Below, piece by piece: positions 35,515 to 49,200 of a stretch of 64,000 bases of DNA. Location of the stretch: positions 5,091,501 through 5,155,500 of the forward strand of contig CANTUV010000035.1 of assembly GCA_947685225.1 (NCBI GenBank). Reading direction: 5' to 3'. The notes under the pieces are model-generated. The model was not told where the DNA came from. It saw only the letters and a list, made by a program, of their open reading frames with translations, and did not search any database. The first letter of the stretch is position 1. Each line of letters starts with the position of its first letter. The position numbers and the translations under genes were made by a program. This DNA is from Garcia nutans (lineage: Eukaryota > Streptophyta > Magnoliopsida > Malpighiales > Euphorbiaceae).

Positions 35515-37582
35515 ATGCGATCAGAACGCAGAAAGAATTTACTTGACTGTGCTTCTTCTTCCAAAATGCTCCCAGACCCAACATGCACAAACCCTTATTG
35601 CTTCTTTTGCACCATGAATGAGAAGGACCCATCGCTCAGAAGAGCCAAAATCACCCAATGTTTCAAAGAAATGCCACTCAGAGATGACCAAGAACATGTC
35701 CTGGTCTTAAGTGGCCTTTGGAACATTGCCATGACTCGACCTGATGACCCTGAATTCCCATCTTTGGGCATCTTTGATTGCATGGGGAAGCTTATAGACA
35801 GAGGAGTCAAAGATGCAGAATGGCTTCTTAGAGACCAAAACATCTATATCCCTTACTATGCAGCCCATATAATTGGCTCTTATACATTAAATAAACCTGA
35901 ATTAGCAAAGAAAGCTGTTAAAGCAAGTGTTATTTTCCCTCTAATGGAGCTTCTTAGAGGGAAAATCACATGGGTAGAGCAAAGAGTTGCAGCTCGAGCA
36001 ATTGGTCATCTGGCTAGCCATGAAATAACCTTTGAAGCCATTGCAGAGTTTGAAGAGGAAATAATTGAGTTAGCCATGGAAATAGCAACCACTTGCTTAG
36101 AAACAATATATAAAAAGTTTCTTTGTGTAAAAGATAAGAAACGACTCAAGTATCATTGTGATTTGCTCACAAGAGGGCTTGGAGGGATAGAAACAGAGAA
36201 CAGAAAAGCAGAGGAATGGGCAGCTCAGTTACAGAGTTGGTCTCTGTTTCTTTTAAATTGTTTTGCTTGTAAAGAAAGGTCTCTTAATCTTATATGCAGG
36301 AACGTACAGTTCTTGAAGGATCTTTGTGGCATGTGGGGTGGTTTAGAAAACAGAACATCCCCTAGTGGAATTGGACTTACACGAAGTTTATGCAACACAA
36401 AGATTGGTAGAGAAAGTATAGCAAATTTAGAACAAGTTATAATTAGTCTTTGCAATACTTCAAGATCTTCGGATGATTGGCAATTTATGGCAATAGATTC
36501 TCTTTTTTTATTGCTTAAAGATTTAGAAACAAGATATAAAGTTATAAACATTGCTGCTGTGTTTCTTGCTGACTTGGTTGGGCTAAGAAGATTAAATTCA
36601 AGGACACAAATTGGAGAAGAAATTACACAGACATTGTTGCAAGATTATCATAAGATCAAATATGGGGGCTTGAAGTTGAAGAGTCAAAGTGCTATGGAAG
36701 CATTGAAGGAGATATGGGAATTGCAAGTAGAAAGAAGAAAGAAAGAAGAGGTAATATCAGAACAAGAATTGAAAGAAAGGAAAATTTTAGCTCGTACATT
36801 GAAACAAGAAGGAAACAAGAAATTTTGGTCTGGTTATATTGAAAAAGCTGTAATGAAATATACAAAAGCTCTGGATTTCTGCCCATTAAAAATGAGAAAA
36901 GAAAGATTAGTTCTTTATAGCAACAGAGCTCAAGGTTATTTGTTACTTAGAAATCCTGAAGCTGCCATAAGTGATACTACTAGAGCTTTGAGCCTGTGTT
37001 CAAGCAGTGCTAATCCTCACAGTAAGAGCCTGTGGAGAAGATCACAGGCTTACGATATGAAAGGGATGGCAAAGGAAAGCTTGATGGATTGTTTGATGTT
37101 CATCAATGGCCGCATGAAATCTGATGATAAGAAAAACAAGCATTTCAAATTCCCATACTACGCTGCTCGTATGATCAACAAGCAAATGAATGCCACGTGG
37201 ATTTTTGCAGATGCCAAGTCAAAGAACGAAATTGAAGAAAAAGTAAGCAAATCCAATGGAGAAGGCGAAGAAGAAATGGTGATGATGATGGCGATGAAGG
37301 TCAAAGATATGAAAGGTGAAATATCTTTTGTTTTTATTTATATGTTGAAGAACAAGGTATATGATTTTATTGCATTTCTTAGTTAACGGCATAATTTAGT
37401 TTATAGAAGTTGCACACGCGGCCACTACTGATTTATATTATATTATATTATGTAATTCAAAAAGAAGATAAAAAAGTTACTTTTGTTTTTTGGCAGGAAT
37501 GCCTACAATTCTTGAAGATTCTTTGGCTGAAAGGGAGATGAGCAGAAGCAACCAATATAGGGGAAAACAACAGGGAAGATAA
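35515..37582 (+). CDS. ARM-like plus TPR domain protein (co-chaperone-type clamp), two exons
   Basis: Function unproven; likely a co-chaperone-like adaptor. Exons are 35,515-37,315 and 37,497-37,582 (GT donor at 37,316, CAG acceptor ending 37,496), giving 628 residues. A single-frame reading runs into the intron and gets a false C terminus after DMKG. The N terminus has a Cys cluster (C24, C29, C32). Residues of about 40-400 are helical and armadillo-like. Residues of about 423-535 form a three-repeat TPR domain. It keeps the five dicarboxylate-clamp residues K430, N434, N470, K504 and R508, which in Hop/CHIP-type proteins hold the EEVD end of Hsp70/Hsp90. A coiled acidic tail ends GKQQGR. 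The start codon follows an A-rich leader. It is convergent with SRFR1. The closest named family is unknown to me. Confidence 0.85.
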
Positions 37583-39713
37583 GCTACAAGCCTCACTGCT
37601 GGTTTAGTTTAGCAAATGAAGGGTTGCCTGACATTATCAAAGGTCCTGCAATACTTTGTTGAGCACCAGATCTATTGATCACATCATGTATATGGATCCT
37701 GGGCATGTTGATTAGAGCACTCTAATCTCTGGAAAATTGTGGCAATAATATGTGAAATTCACCATTTATTAATTACTGTATACAAACTTTTACTTTCACT
37801 GTTTATCCCATTAGCTTAATATCAAGAAAAATCTCAATTTTTTTTAAAAAGTTTTAATTTAATTTCAAACTATAACTTGTTATAATTAAATATCAAATTT
37901 TACGTTTTTAATCAATTTTTATCTAGAATAATTTTTAAAACTCTTGATCATTGTGAACCTTTTTTTTATTAGCAACATACACTTTATTTAGATGATGGTA
38001 AATGATGTTTTGGTATGATAGAGTATTGTTCATTGAGTTTTTATTTTGATTTCCATAGTCATAGTATGGTTTAACGTTTTTTATTGATGGTTTAAAAATC
38101 ATAATTTTTTCTCAATATTGTTTTAAAATTAATTATTAACTATAAAAAATAAATTTAATATTATTTTACATAAATTTTAATTAAAATTAAAATTAATTTC
38201 AGTTTAAAGATATTTTAATCATTTTATTATTTTTATAAAACCAAATAAAAATATCTTAATTAACTATAATATATTACACTATCTATTCAAACAAAATAAA
38301 CACTCATTATAATATTATACCATATAAAATTATATCATACTATATTATCAATCATCTAAATACAATGATATATAATGGATAATTTTTTTTTGCCCATAAT
38401 GTGATATGCCTCTTTGATTGTACTCAATAATCTCTATAAAAAAGACAAATAATAAAGTAATTAAATATACAAAAACAAATAATGTGAATAACAATTATAT
38501 TAAACTGCATTATTTATTTCCCTTCTAAACTGTCACATCATACTTTGACACACATTTCAAACTAATTGAATAAAATTAATCCAAGAATGCAGAGTTTAAT
38601 ATTTAATTTTAACAAAATACGATTTAAAATTAAACTAAGATTTTTTGAAAAGTTAAAATTTTTTGTGGATATTAAGCCAATTTGATTTAATAGCTCATAT
38701 GATTTTTCATGGTCTAACATAGGCTAGTAATATATTTTTTTGAAGGAAGCCAAAACTTATATGATAGAAATTGCACATTGAAACACATTCTAATCTTGTT
38801 ATAAGCATACATTCTTTTATATAATTGAAGCTTAATGAATCGGTTTCTTCCTCTCCCATAATAATATTAAAAATACTAGAAAAAATAATTGTAATAAAAT
38901 TCCACCATCAATTTTTAATCTCGAAGTTTCACACATTTTACTGGCACCTGTTACAGATTAAGACCATTAAACTAATTTAGACAATAATGCATCGCCAGGA
39001 AAGCTAAGCAAAATCTTATATAATACCTAACCTTGATCTTTTTCATGTATAACATCATACCTAACTCACTAATTGCATACTTCCAAGAGTGTCGTTAAAA
39101 AAATTAATTATCGTTCAAATCCAACACCAATAAAGTAGTAATCTGCATACTGTAAGCGACATTAGCGAATTGACATTTTAAGACCAAGTTAATTCACATT
39201 TTATTATGCAGAAGATTTAGCTCTAAAATGCGAGTAACAGCAACCCTTTTCTTTTTTTTTTAAATAAAAGTTATGCATCAAGTAACAGTTAATTGAATAT
39301 AAACTAGGGCAATCTAATGAGGAAATATAATGTCTTCTTGGCATATCCTCTTCATATATTCCAGTCCTATTTTCCAATATCACAATATAAAGAGTCATAT
39401 GCCAGGTGAGAACTGTCCCAGGAGCACTGCTACAAGAAGATAGAGCAGGTATAATGCCAGCATTTAACATTTGTATTCGTTAAACAGAATAACAATATAA
39501 ACAATCAACTAGCTCGGTAAAGTACATTACTTCAAGCAAATGGAACACAAATACAATGCACAGATAAGACAGATATCTCGAATGAAATGAATCGAGTGAA
39601 CACGCATTTATTTTAGATGTATCGAGGTAAAAGCTTTGCAAACTATATTATTCTGAATTGCTGCCTTCTGTACAACACAATCGTACAACAAATATGCGAT
39701 GGTTACAAGACTG
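37583..39713. other. Spacer between convergent genes
   Basis: Holds the 3' flank of the ARM/TPR gene and then AT-rich DNA. The minus-strand open frame at 39,204-39,470 has no family match and is probably chance or 3' flank of SRFR1. Confidence 0.55.
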
Positions 39714-39826
39714 TTATGCCAATATGGATGCTAGGGTATCTTCTGTAAATTGAACTCTATCGCTATGGCTCCACCCGAACACTTGCAATTCAGGAAAGAA
39801 CTGCCTAAACCACATTTTTCTCCTAG
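39714..39826 (-). other. Exon-like open segment downstream of SRFR1
   Basis: A strong acceptor (branch-like CTAAC, then TAATGCAG ending at 39,827) opens a frame of 36 codons and a stop. It includes MWFRQFFPELQVFGWSHSDR and then VQFTEDTLASILA. It needs an incoming exon ending one base into a codon. It may be an intron-spliced 3' UTR exon or alternative end of SRFR1, or the last exon of an unseen gene. I could not place it in a family, and chance openness over 37 codons is possible. Confidence 0.3.
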
Positions 39827-40257
39827 CTGCATTACGTTGAATTTACATCAGTTAGAAAAACAGAGAATGAATTTGCATGAGCAATATATATATATAGCTT
39901 GTTAAGAAAAATTCTTTCATGGTGCATCAGTCTCAGACCATAAGAAACAAGCTTAAATAACGATGGGAATTGACTTGTCATAATGCATCAGAATAACTGC
40001 ACCAGAAAGATAAAGAGACCTTAAAGGACAGACTCTTTCAATGGCATTGTGAATGTCAACTTCACCAGTTATTTTTTACAAGTTGATTCTAAAAAGGGAC
40101 GCTGGTCTTCTTCAAATACTAAGGAAATCATTAAAGTTTCTCCCTTTTAGCAGAACAATAATCAATAAAGTTTCTCCTTTTCATAGGACGATTAAATTTC
40201 CCCTAATACATGCTCCTCAAATATACTAATGCAGCTAACTCATCTATTGAGGAGAGG

Positions 40258-43200
40258 TCAATCATTGTAAGAGCTGAGAGCAGCTACAACCGATCCTGTC
40301 GTCGAAAAAGTTGATGCCACATCTGGATAATCTTTCCAAGATGTTGTGGCCTTGAGAGATGGATACAACCAACTCTTAATGGAATCCATAAAGGAGCTTG
40401 GGTCAAAGTTCAGAATGGCTTCCCAATCTGCCTGTACCCCTTTTGGGATTTTCCCCTCGAACTCCATATTAGCAGCAAGAAGTAATCCAAGCAAGACTAC
40501 AAATCCAACAGCAGCAGTACCTCTGGACAGTGGCATAAAATTGTACCTGAAAAGCAATCCCACTTATTTATATAAAGAATATAAACTTTTCTAAAAACAA
40601 ACCAACCCTTTTATGCATTGAGAATATTGTGCCGTACCAGTAATATGTCATCCTTAAAATTGAATCTCTAACATTTTCAAGGGTATCAAGATCAGTAGAG
40701 CCATAAGTTTCACCACAGTAAGCATTGCATATAGCCTGTAAATTGAAATTTGACATTTTTGGTTAATAATAGCCGGAATGAGTAAGATCTGATACTAGGA
40801 GAAAATCCATATTGAGCACATTGAAAAGACGTATCCTGAATTTGATACAAGAGAAAGACTTCATAAAGAATATGAGACAGAGAAGAGGAAGCATCCCATA
40901 ATCAACTCAAAACCATAGCCAAACTGCACATACAGGATGTGGAATGACTAATATTGATGCTGGAAGAGAAAGAAACTATGTAGATGAATTATAAGGCTTT
41001 TAGTAGAGTTCCATGGTATCAACACCAAATAAACCAACTTATGTCAAATCAGATAAACTGTCATATTTGAAGGGCTAAATTATCCACCAGGCTTAATTCA
41101 AAGGGATGACACGGTGAAAAGACAAGGACCTCAGTGGATACATGCAAAGAGCTTCTACTCTTTCACAAATTGTGATTCTTTGTCAGAATTTTGAACCAAC
41201 TTTAAAAGCAGAACAAAAAATGTCCAGAAAAAATTAATATGCTTAAGACCCAACCTGGCAAAGGAAATTTCACCTGCATTAGCAAATTAAAACAAAGTGC
41301 GCCTAACAAATATGGTCTAATCTATATGTTCATATCTTGATGACTTGATCAACTTACTTCCCACGACATTGCCATTTCTGCATCAAATTCATCCCATCTA
41401 GAAGGTGTACATGGTGTTCTTATTGCAAAGTCAAATCCATGCTCACTCCTGAAATAATAATTTAATATTTGCCATCCAGGAAAAGAATAAAGTTGCATAA
41501 GAATGTATAGGTTAAAGGAGTTGAAAGGGAAAAAAAAGAGACTTAAGAGAAAGAAATGGAAACATTTGGGAAAAGAAACTCAGGGCTTGCATTTTCATTA
41601 GGGTAATCCTTGTCCCTTCCAGACGCTTCCTGAAAAGAGTATAAATAGCCAGTAAAAATGTCATATAAGAAACTTTTACTCACAATTTATTATATTCATA
41701 TTGAAAGGAAAATTACCCCTCCATTGCAGTACTGTTGCACCATGTAGCCAACCAGAAGTCCTCACCAACCACCTTGTAAAGATCAGAACAGGTTTTTGCG
41801 TCCAAAATCTGTGATCCATATCAAAAATAGCAATCCGGATAAAGCCGTTTTATTAGAATGAAAAAGCCTGATAATAACAATTGAGACAATATTTGATAAC
41901 CGTATCTCAAAGGAACAGTATATATTAATTAATTCAGATCACATTATTTATGTAATTGGAACATAAAACAATATTTCTACTAATAAACAAGAGGAGAAAC
42001 CAACATGCTTACATGGGCACACCTATAACACCTTTAAGCACTTCAATTTTTTCGTTACTGACACAATAAGCAAGCAAATTTTACAATATCCACATTGTAG
42101 ACATGCTCCTATATTAGAGCATCATAGAAAAACAACAGTGGACTATAAATCGAAACAGAGAATTGAAGCACTCACATCTTGTAGTTTCTCATCTTTGGAC
42201 ATATCAATGATTTCATCTTTCTTGCTGTGCACATACCGTTTATCTTCCATGATTGTCTTTGCAGCACTTAATGTTCTGCAGAATTAATGACTAGTGAGAA
42301 ATTTAAAACATGGATTTAAAATAGAATCAAACTAGATTTCACCTTTCAAAATTTGGGAAGTAGCGAACGACTTTTGCTTGTCCAAGCATCAAGGGAGTAT
42401 GAGACCCAAATCCAGAGTTGAACTCTTCACTGAAATGAAGAAATTGCCAAATCCATGCAAAAAGAACAATCAGAGCAGAGACTTGAATCAGTTATAAATC
42501 ATCCATCTTAAAACTCTATATAATATACACACTCACCCACACAGTTCAAATCACATATTCTAGGGGCTACATTGTGGCATAAAAAAACTGCAAGGCTCTA
42601 TGAATCAATAATTTGGTTGGTAAAATACAGGCTTTGACTGCTCAATGTGCAACTGAGACAATTTTAATTGAACCAGTTGATTTAATTGGCAGTCAAAGAA
42701 TAATAAAAAGTTCAAGAATGTCTAGGAAAACTGCATCCCTGATTCTACATCAATAACAAACTAAACACAACTAAATTAACCGAACAAAAATTTTTTTGAG
42801 GCACTCTAAATTCTGAAGCAAATATTCAAGAACATGCTGAAAAACATCTGTGCTGATAATGTGCGAATGTTGCATACTACATATTTTAATGCTACAATGT
42901 CTTATTCATTTTGATGGGCTAGAGTTAATAGCATCAAGTTGGTATACCTTAACTTGTTGACCCACACAACTGGATCACAGGGTTCAGATATTTGTCTCCA
43001 TTTGACAGCCAAAGAGTAAATATCTTGCCATGCCATCATATAACGGCCAGATGATCTATCTCCTGCAATGCCATATGAACTTGATGTTTCTGAGGAACTG
43101 CTTGTACTACAACCATCACTGCCTCTATTCTGACTGAGCATGTTAATTCTTCTCCGAGCTCTCTTGCCATGTCTTGACATGTTTTTATTAGAATGTTTCC

Positions 43201-46200
43201 ATTCAGCTTGCAAAGAACGCCATGCTTTTGAAACTTTTTGTGCAATTTCAATGGCAGCTAATCCTGCCATACGATGCTAAAACATGGCAGAAGATAAATG
43301 ACATTAACATACAAACTGTAACAAAAAAGGGAAATTAAGTTCAGTTATAGACTGTTTATGGGGGTAACAAGATATGATTACACTTGGGAGGGACCTGAAC
43401 CCAACACAGAAGATCATCAGCCTATTAACAGCAGGGCAAACTAGAAATATCACAAATTTTATTACAAACACAAGGATCTGGTAGTTAGATCATGTGAAGC
43501 AATCTTGTTATTGATGAATAACATAAAGTGACAACTTAAACTAACAACAAACAGAATAATGTGGCTTCGTACATGTTGCTTAGACAAACATTTGAGGTCA
43601 ATTTTAACAGAAAACTTGCAGCACTCTATACATAATTGTACAGGAAACATGTTTACAATTTTACAAGGTCAATAATTCAAAACACATACAAACTTAAAAC
43701 CAAGTAAGTTCAAGTTTAAATATTGTTCTGAATAGTGAAATCAATACAATTTTATGAGTTTAGATAGTAAAACTATTTACTAGGCTATTCTGAAGGAGTT
43801 GGTTATTGAAATCCCTTGGGAAATTCAGGATGCTTTCTAAGAAAGCCAGTTTGTGCCAACTTGAAGGATACTGACTATTGAAATGCCCACAAGTGGAGAA
43901 AATCAAAGGTCTGCTGATGCTTTCTTTACAAAGATCTGCTACATGAATCAAACATCTCCTGTTGTTGATATATATGATATACAGATTAGACAGTTGAGGG
44001 AACTAGCTTACAATTTCATGGGTATTTCGTTAGTTGTTGCAGGATCAACGAAGGTGAAGTTAGGAGCTAATAAGGGTGTTTATTTTTATACAGGATAAAG
44101 AAAAATTGTCATGTGTTGCTGCTTTTGAGACTGTTTAAGGGGAAAGAATAGAGCATTAAGGGAAAGGAATTACTTTTCTCCATCAAAGATAAATGGATTT
44201 TGGTTTTGTATTTTTAGTTTATTGGTCAATATTTTTTAACTCCTCTCAAGGAATGGGTGGTGGTTACTGTATCATTTACTTCCTCCATGGATATAAAGGC
44301 TACAACAAGTTGACAGACTCATTTTCCTGTACAGGCATTGGTGCACTTTTGGTGGCCTCTAGTTTCAGTCAGTTTCTTCTAGAGAGAGAGGGGTGAAACG
44401 TGTGCCTCAAAGAATTAAAAGTAATCCCATTTTATAAGTTCTACTACAATGTAACACCGTTTCACAAATCACAACTACACTGCATATCATGCTATGTCAA
44501 TGTATAAGCCTGATAAAATCATCATTTCACCAAAACTTTGAAGCTCCCAGTGTATTCACTTTGCCCTATTTGGAAAAACTGAACTGATATAAAAATGCAT
44601 GGCAGGGAAACATGTGAGCTTAAGAACTTTTTGTAGTTGATGATGTCTTTCTGATATCATGATTACCAGAGAAGGCTCAATTAACTTGCCAATTAAGTCC
44701 TTCAGTAAGATGGGAGTTCCTACCATGAATCACCTTCATCTAAATACCACAATGGTTTTAAAATCATTTATATATATCGAAAAAAAAAAAAAGAAAAAGA
44801 AAAATGCATTGCAAACAGTAAATGTTATCAGATTCCAAGTCATCCTTGGTTAACTTTTACCAAAGGCCAAGTTATCCTTTGTTTCAAATGATGAATCAAT
44901 GAAAAACAATTAAAAGAAGAAACAGTTTTTTTTGCTCAGAATCCAGACAAGGCATTTAAAAAGTCAAAAGTACAAATGCATGATAGCGGTGGTCAGCCAT
45001 GTTGAAAGTAATAAAGAGACACAATAAACCTTGATATGCGAAAAAAGGAATCAAAGGAAAATGAAAACTAGAACTCGGACAAAAAGAGCATAGATTATAA
45101 TCTTTTTCTCAAAATCAATCACCTGGCGCCTGTTGGGTAAAAACCCAGGACAATCATATTGAATCCTCTTGCCCATTAAATCAGCAGCCACTAGAAGAGC
45201 AGCCTTCTGCTTTGTGATGGCAAAGTCTTGCTTTCTCAGCTTACCCCTTTTCAGAGAATCACGAAGAGACCGTTGCCGATAAACTTTTTCACATACATTC
45301 TTGGGGTGCAATCTTTTGCACCAGTACTCCTGAAAATTCCATTATGACATGCACACAAATATGAAACATATGCCTTGCAAGAAGTTCCTGATGCATTATA
45401 CTTCTGCATTATAGAGGTAATTGGTAAATGATTTGACATTAAACACAATTATTCTGAAAGAAAAATATGTTATTATGTTACCCAGCCTGCATAATTTTAA
45501 CAAATGTTCAAGGATTTCCAAGCAGGCACCTGAATAAGTAACTTTATTCAGGCAGGAGAACAATGCATGAGTGAAGAAGTGAAAAGTTATTAATTTTATT
45601 ACCTTGAAAAGAGGATCAATATCTCCATCAAAATCAAACCAGCAAAACTCACTGTTAATTTTGGAAGCTGTATACAAAGCAAGCTCCTTCTGCAAATGAT
45701 AAAAACTAAATTTAGAAACATTTCACCATAAGCCAGAACCAGCTATGAATTTAATTGAGCTATAGCAATGATCATTTTCTTGTTTATCTATTGCACCATA
45801 ATATTTCAACTGCAGAGTGAAAATATTACATTCCAGCAACAGTTGATAGCAACAGACACAGTATAAAGCAAAACTGAATTAGAAAAATGTTAAAAAGCAT
45901 GCTAAAGTTCATATATCGATCTACAGAGGGATTTCTGGTGCCAGCTTATGTACTGAGCACCTTGAATGAGATGAATGTTTGAAAAAAAAAAAGAAACAAT
46001 ACATGGTATTCTTTCAAGAGATTAAATACAATATTCTAGATCAAACCGCACCTGATAGAACGCCAAGCATTGAAGCACAAATTTGTCCATCGAGTCTAGC
46101 TCCATATCTAGTGTTGCATCATAATCCTTCACCTGTGACAAGAAAAGGAAACATAAATATAAAATCAACAAAAAAAGAAACAAAAGAATTTAATGGATAA

Positions 46201-49200
46201 CTTATTACCGCCTCTGCATATTCTCCAATAGCATGATAGCAGGAACCACGTAAATACAAGCACTCAATATTTGAACTTTCAATACTCAATCCAATTGACA
46301 AATCCTTGATAGCCTTCCTGCAACAGTAAACAGTCAGTCAGTCATCTAGGTCCAGAAAGAACTAGTTAGAAATGATATGCTGAAGAAGAAATAGCATTAC
46401 ATACAAATCGATGACAAAAACTTGGAGAGTAAAATGTAAAATTTTCCTATACAGAACTCACAGCAAGAAGATCATTTTAAAATTTCAATTCAATGCTGTG
46501 ATTAAATAGCCCTTTTATTGGAAAAATATGCAGAAATAATTAATATAGAAAACTACATATTCTAACAATTGTAGCATTTGTATGCTCTTAGTGGGAAAAA
46601 ATTTTCCTCAGCTTTTATCCCCTCTTCTGTAACCTATTACTCTTCTCATCTATCTGATTGTTTCTTATTACTTTTCTCATCTTTCTCTAAAGGAGCGTTT
46701 GGTTAGGGGGTGAGAATGAAAATAAGTTATTCCCATTGACATTGTTTGGTTAGATTAAATAGATGGAATAATGAGAATCCTATTAGCCTAGGAAAGGGAA
46801 TGAATAATTCCACATTACTCTCCTTTTAATAAGATTTGATTCTTGATTGAAATCAAAAATTAAAAAACACCTATTTTTATTTTTAAAATAAAATTAATAA
46901 AATAAAATTAATTTTTTTTCTTTTTTTCTTAATAAAACTAAATTAGATTTTTAAAAAAATGCATAATCAATTTAATCTTTTTCATCATTTTTTCTAACTA
47001 CAATATCTCTGAAATTTTTAATAAATAAATTTATTTTTTATCAATAAACTTAAAAATTAATTTTTAAAATTTTTAAAATAAAATATAACAATCTATTTTT
47101 TTTTTCATTTTTTCTAATCAAAATATCTCTAAATTTCTTAAATAATAAAAAAGAATAAATAATCATTTCGATTCTGATTCAGAAATTTGAATCAAACGCC
47201 ACCTAATTGTTTCTTTGTACCTATGGATTATTATCCTCCAAACACTAAGTATCCTCTCATTGTCCTCAATAAAGTAGACTCATAGCCGCAATTTTAAATA
47301 ATGGTTTCTGAAATGGTTTCTAAATCAGAAACCGTGTAACAGAACTGGATTGAATCAGACTCAACCTCTGCTATCATGAATGATTTTTCCAAAATTTGCA
47401 AAATGGACTCGTATAAATATTAAGCAATTACTCCAGTCAAATATAATTATAATTTTGCAAGTCAAATAATTTAAACCGACAAATATATAGTCACAAAAAT
47501 CATTTATCATAAAATTTATTTTAGAAATTATGTGATTTCCTATCTACTATAATGTAACAGGAAATATCATATTCGTAAGTTAAAAATCTGACGCATAATG
47601 GACAGTGCGTAACTTCAGCTGATATTTAAAACCATGTTCATAGAAAGCAGAATTAAGTGTGTGTGACCATATTCATATGCATCATTCCAAAGAGAAAATA
47701 TGATTGTTAGATATTGCTCAATGGTAAAATCAAATTCAAGAAATATTATCCCAGACAGGTCATATTTAAATGCCTAGGTCACTCGCATAAAACAAGTCCT
47801 AGGGATTCTAGCCATTTTAGCTGAAATATGGCTGTAAATTTTCTTCAAATTCTTCTACACATTTGTTATCTACATGATGATAATATAACGTGCATTTGGC
47901 TGGAATATTATAAGCCCATAATGGGATGCTTCGTTGTAACTGTACTGATCATTATGATGTGTTTACACCTAAAATAAGGAGTTGAGATGGATGAGCAAAT
48001 AAATCATAAAAACAGAAAATGATAACTAAATGCATCCAGTTAATAATTTAAGGGAAAAGTGTCTTTTAATCAAAACCGAAGGAATTTGGGCATAAGGCAA
48101 AGTTACAATTTCTAACGTCAATTTGCTAATTAAACACTACAGCATTTTCTAATCTCCCAGACTCCCAGAAATTATTCTTTCAGACTTCCCCCAGCAATTC
48201 AATCAATCCTAACATGATGAAAATCTAAAAGGATATAATGGTCACATAAATAAATAAAAAATTAAACTCTTAGTATAAAATCAAGAAAATGGAATAACAT
48301 AGAAGGATTGAAAAATCAACAAAACAATAGTCATCTAAATAAATACACCATACCTAAAAAATCAACAATTTGATAGAACATACCTGTGCTCTCCCATCCC
48401 ATGAAACACAAGCGCACGCAAGTGATAAGCTTTTGCAAACCTATCAAAAGTAGTAACATTATCAAAATCACAATCAGAATTAAAAACACAGATCCAACAT
48501 TCTGTATCTGACCAAAAATGAAATGGTGCAGAGTGACATGGATTACTTTGAGTCAATTTGGATAACTTTTTCAATGCATTCCAAAGCTTTTGTTGAGTCC
48601 GCTAAATCTTGGTAGAACTGCAATAAATGTCCACAATGCAACAATAGTAAGTAATGGAGCTCGATGCAGAAAACTTTTTGTTATATGGAGAGAACAATGT
48701 GCATTTAACTATTATAAAGGTGAAATTTGCAAAGGCCTCAAGTGTAGAAAAATCCAGAAACATAGGCATTACAATTTACAACTTTAAATACAAGCAAAAT
48801 GCTTAACCTACTCAGTGAATATTTGTCTTCCTGGATTACATTAAGGTAAAAAGCCAACAACAATTATCAATATTTTCCAACTTTTTGTACAGAAACTATG
48901 GAGAAAAAAACCAGTATAAAGAACTTTTTCCTTCAGTTTCTAATGCCTTGTGGAACCTACAAAGAATAACTAAGAGGCCCAATGCATTGGTGTTCTAGAT
49001 GTTGAATAAATATAGAAAGACATATTCAGCATAAAGTTAAAAACATATAGCAGGACATGCACTTAGCATATTTTTCAGAGCCATAGAGAACCAATAAGTA
49101 GATATATAAAAAACATGTTTGCAACATAGGAAGCAGCATATGGCCACCTCAAGGGCTAATAGCACCCCATCCAAGAGAATTCCAAACCTCACAAATACGT

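Noticed and set aside
43883..44396. Plus-strand open frames in SRFR1 intron 15, considered as a retrocopy
   Set aside because: No confident domain, frame continuity, poly-A or flanking repeat could be shown.
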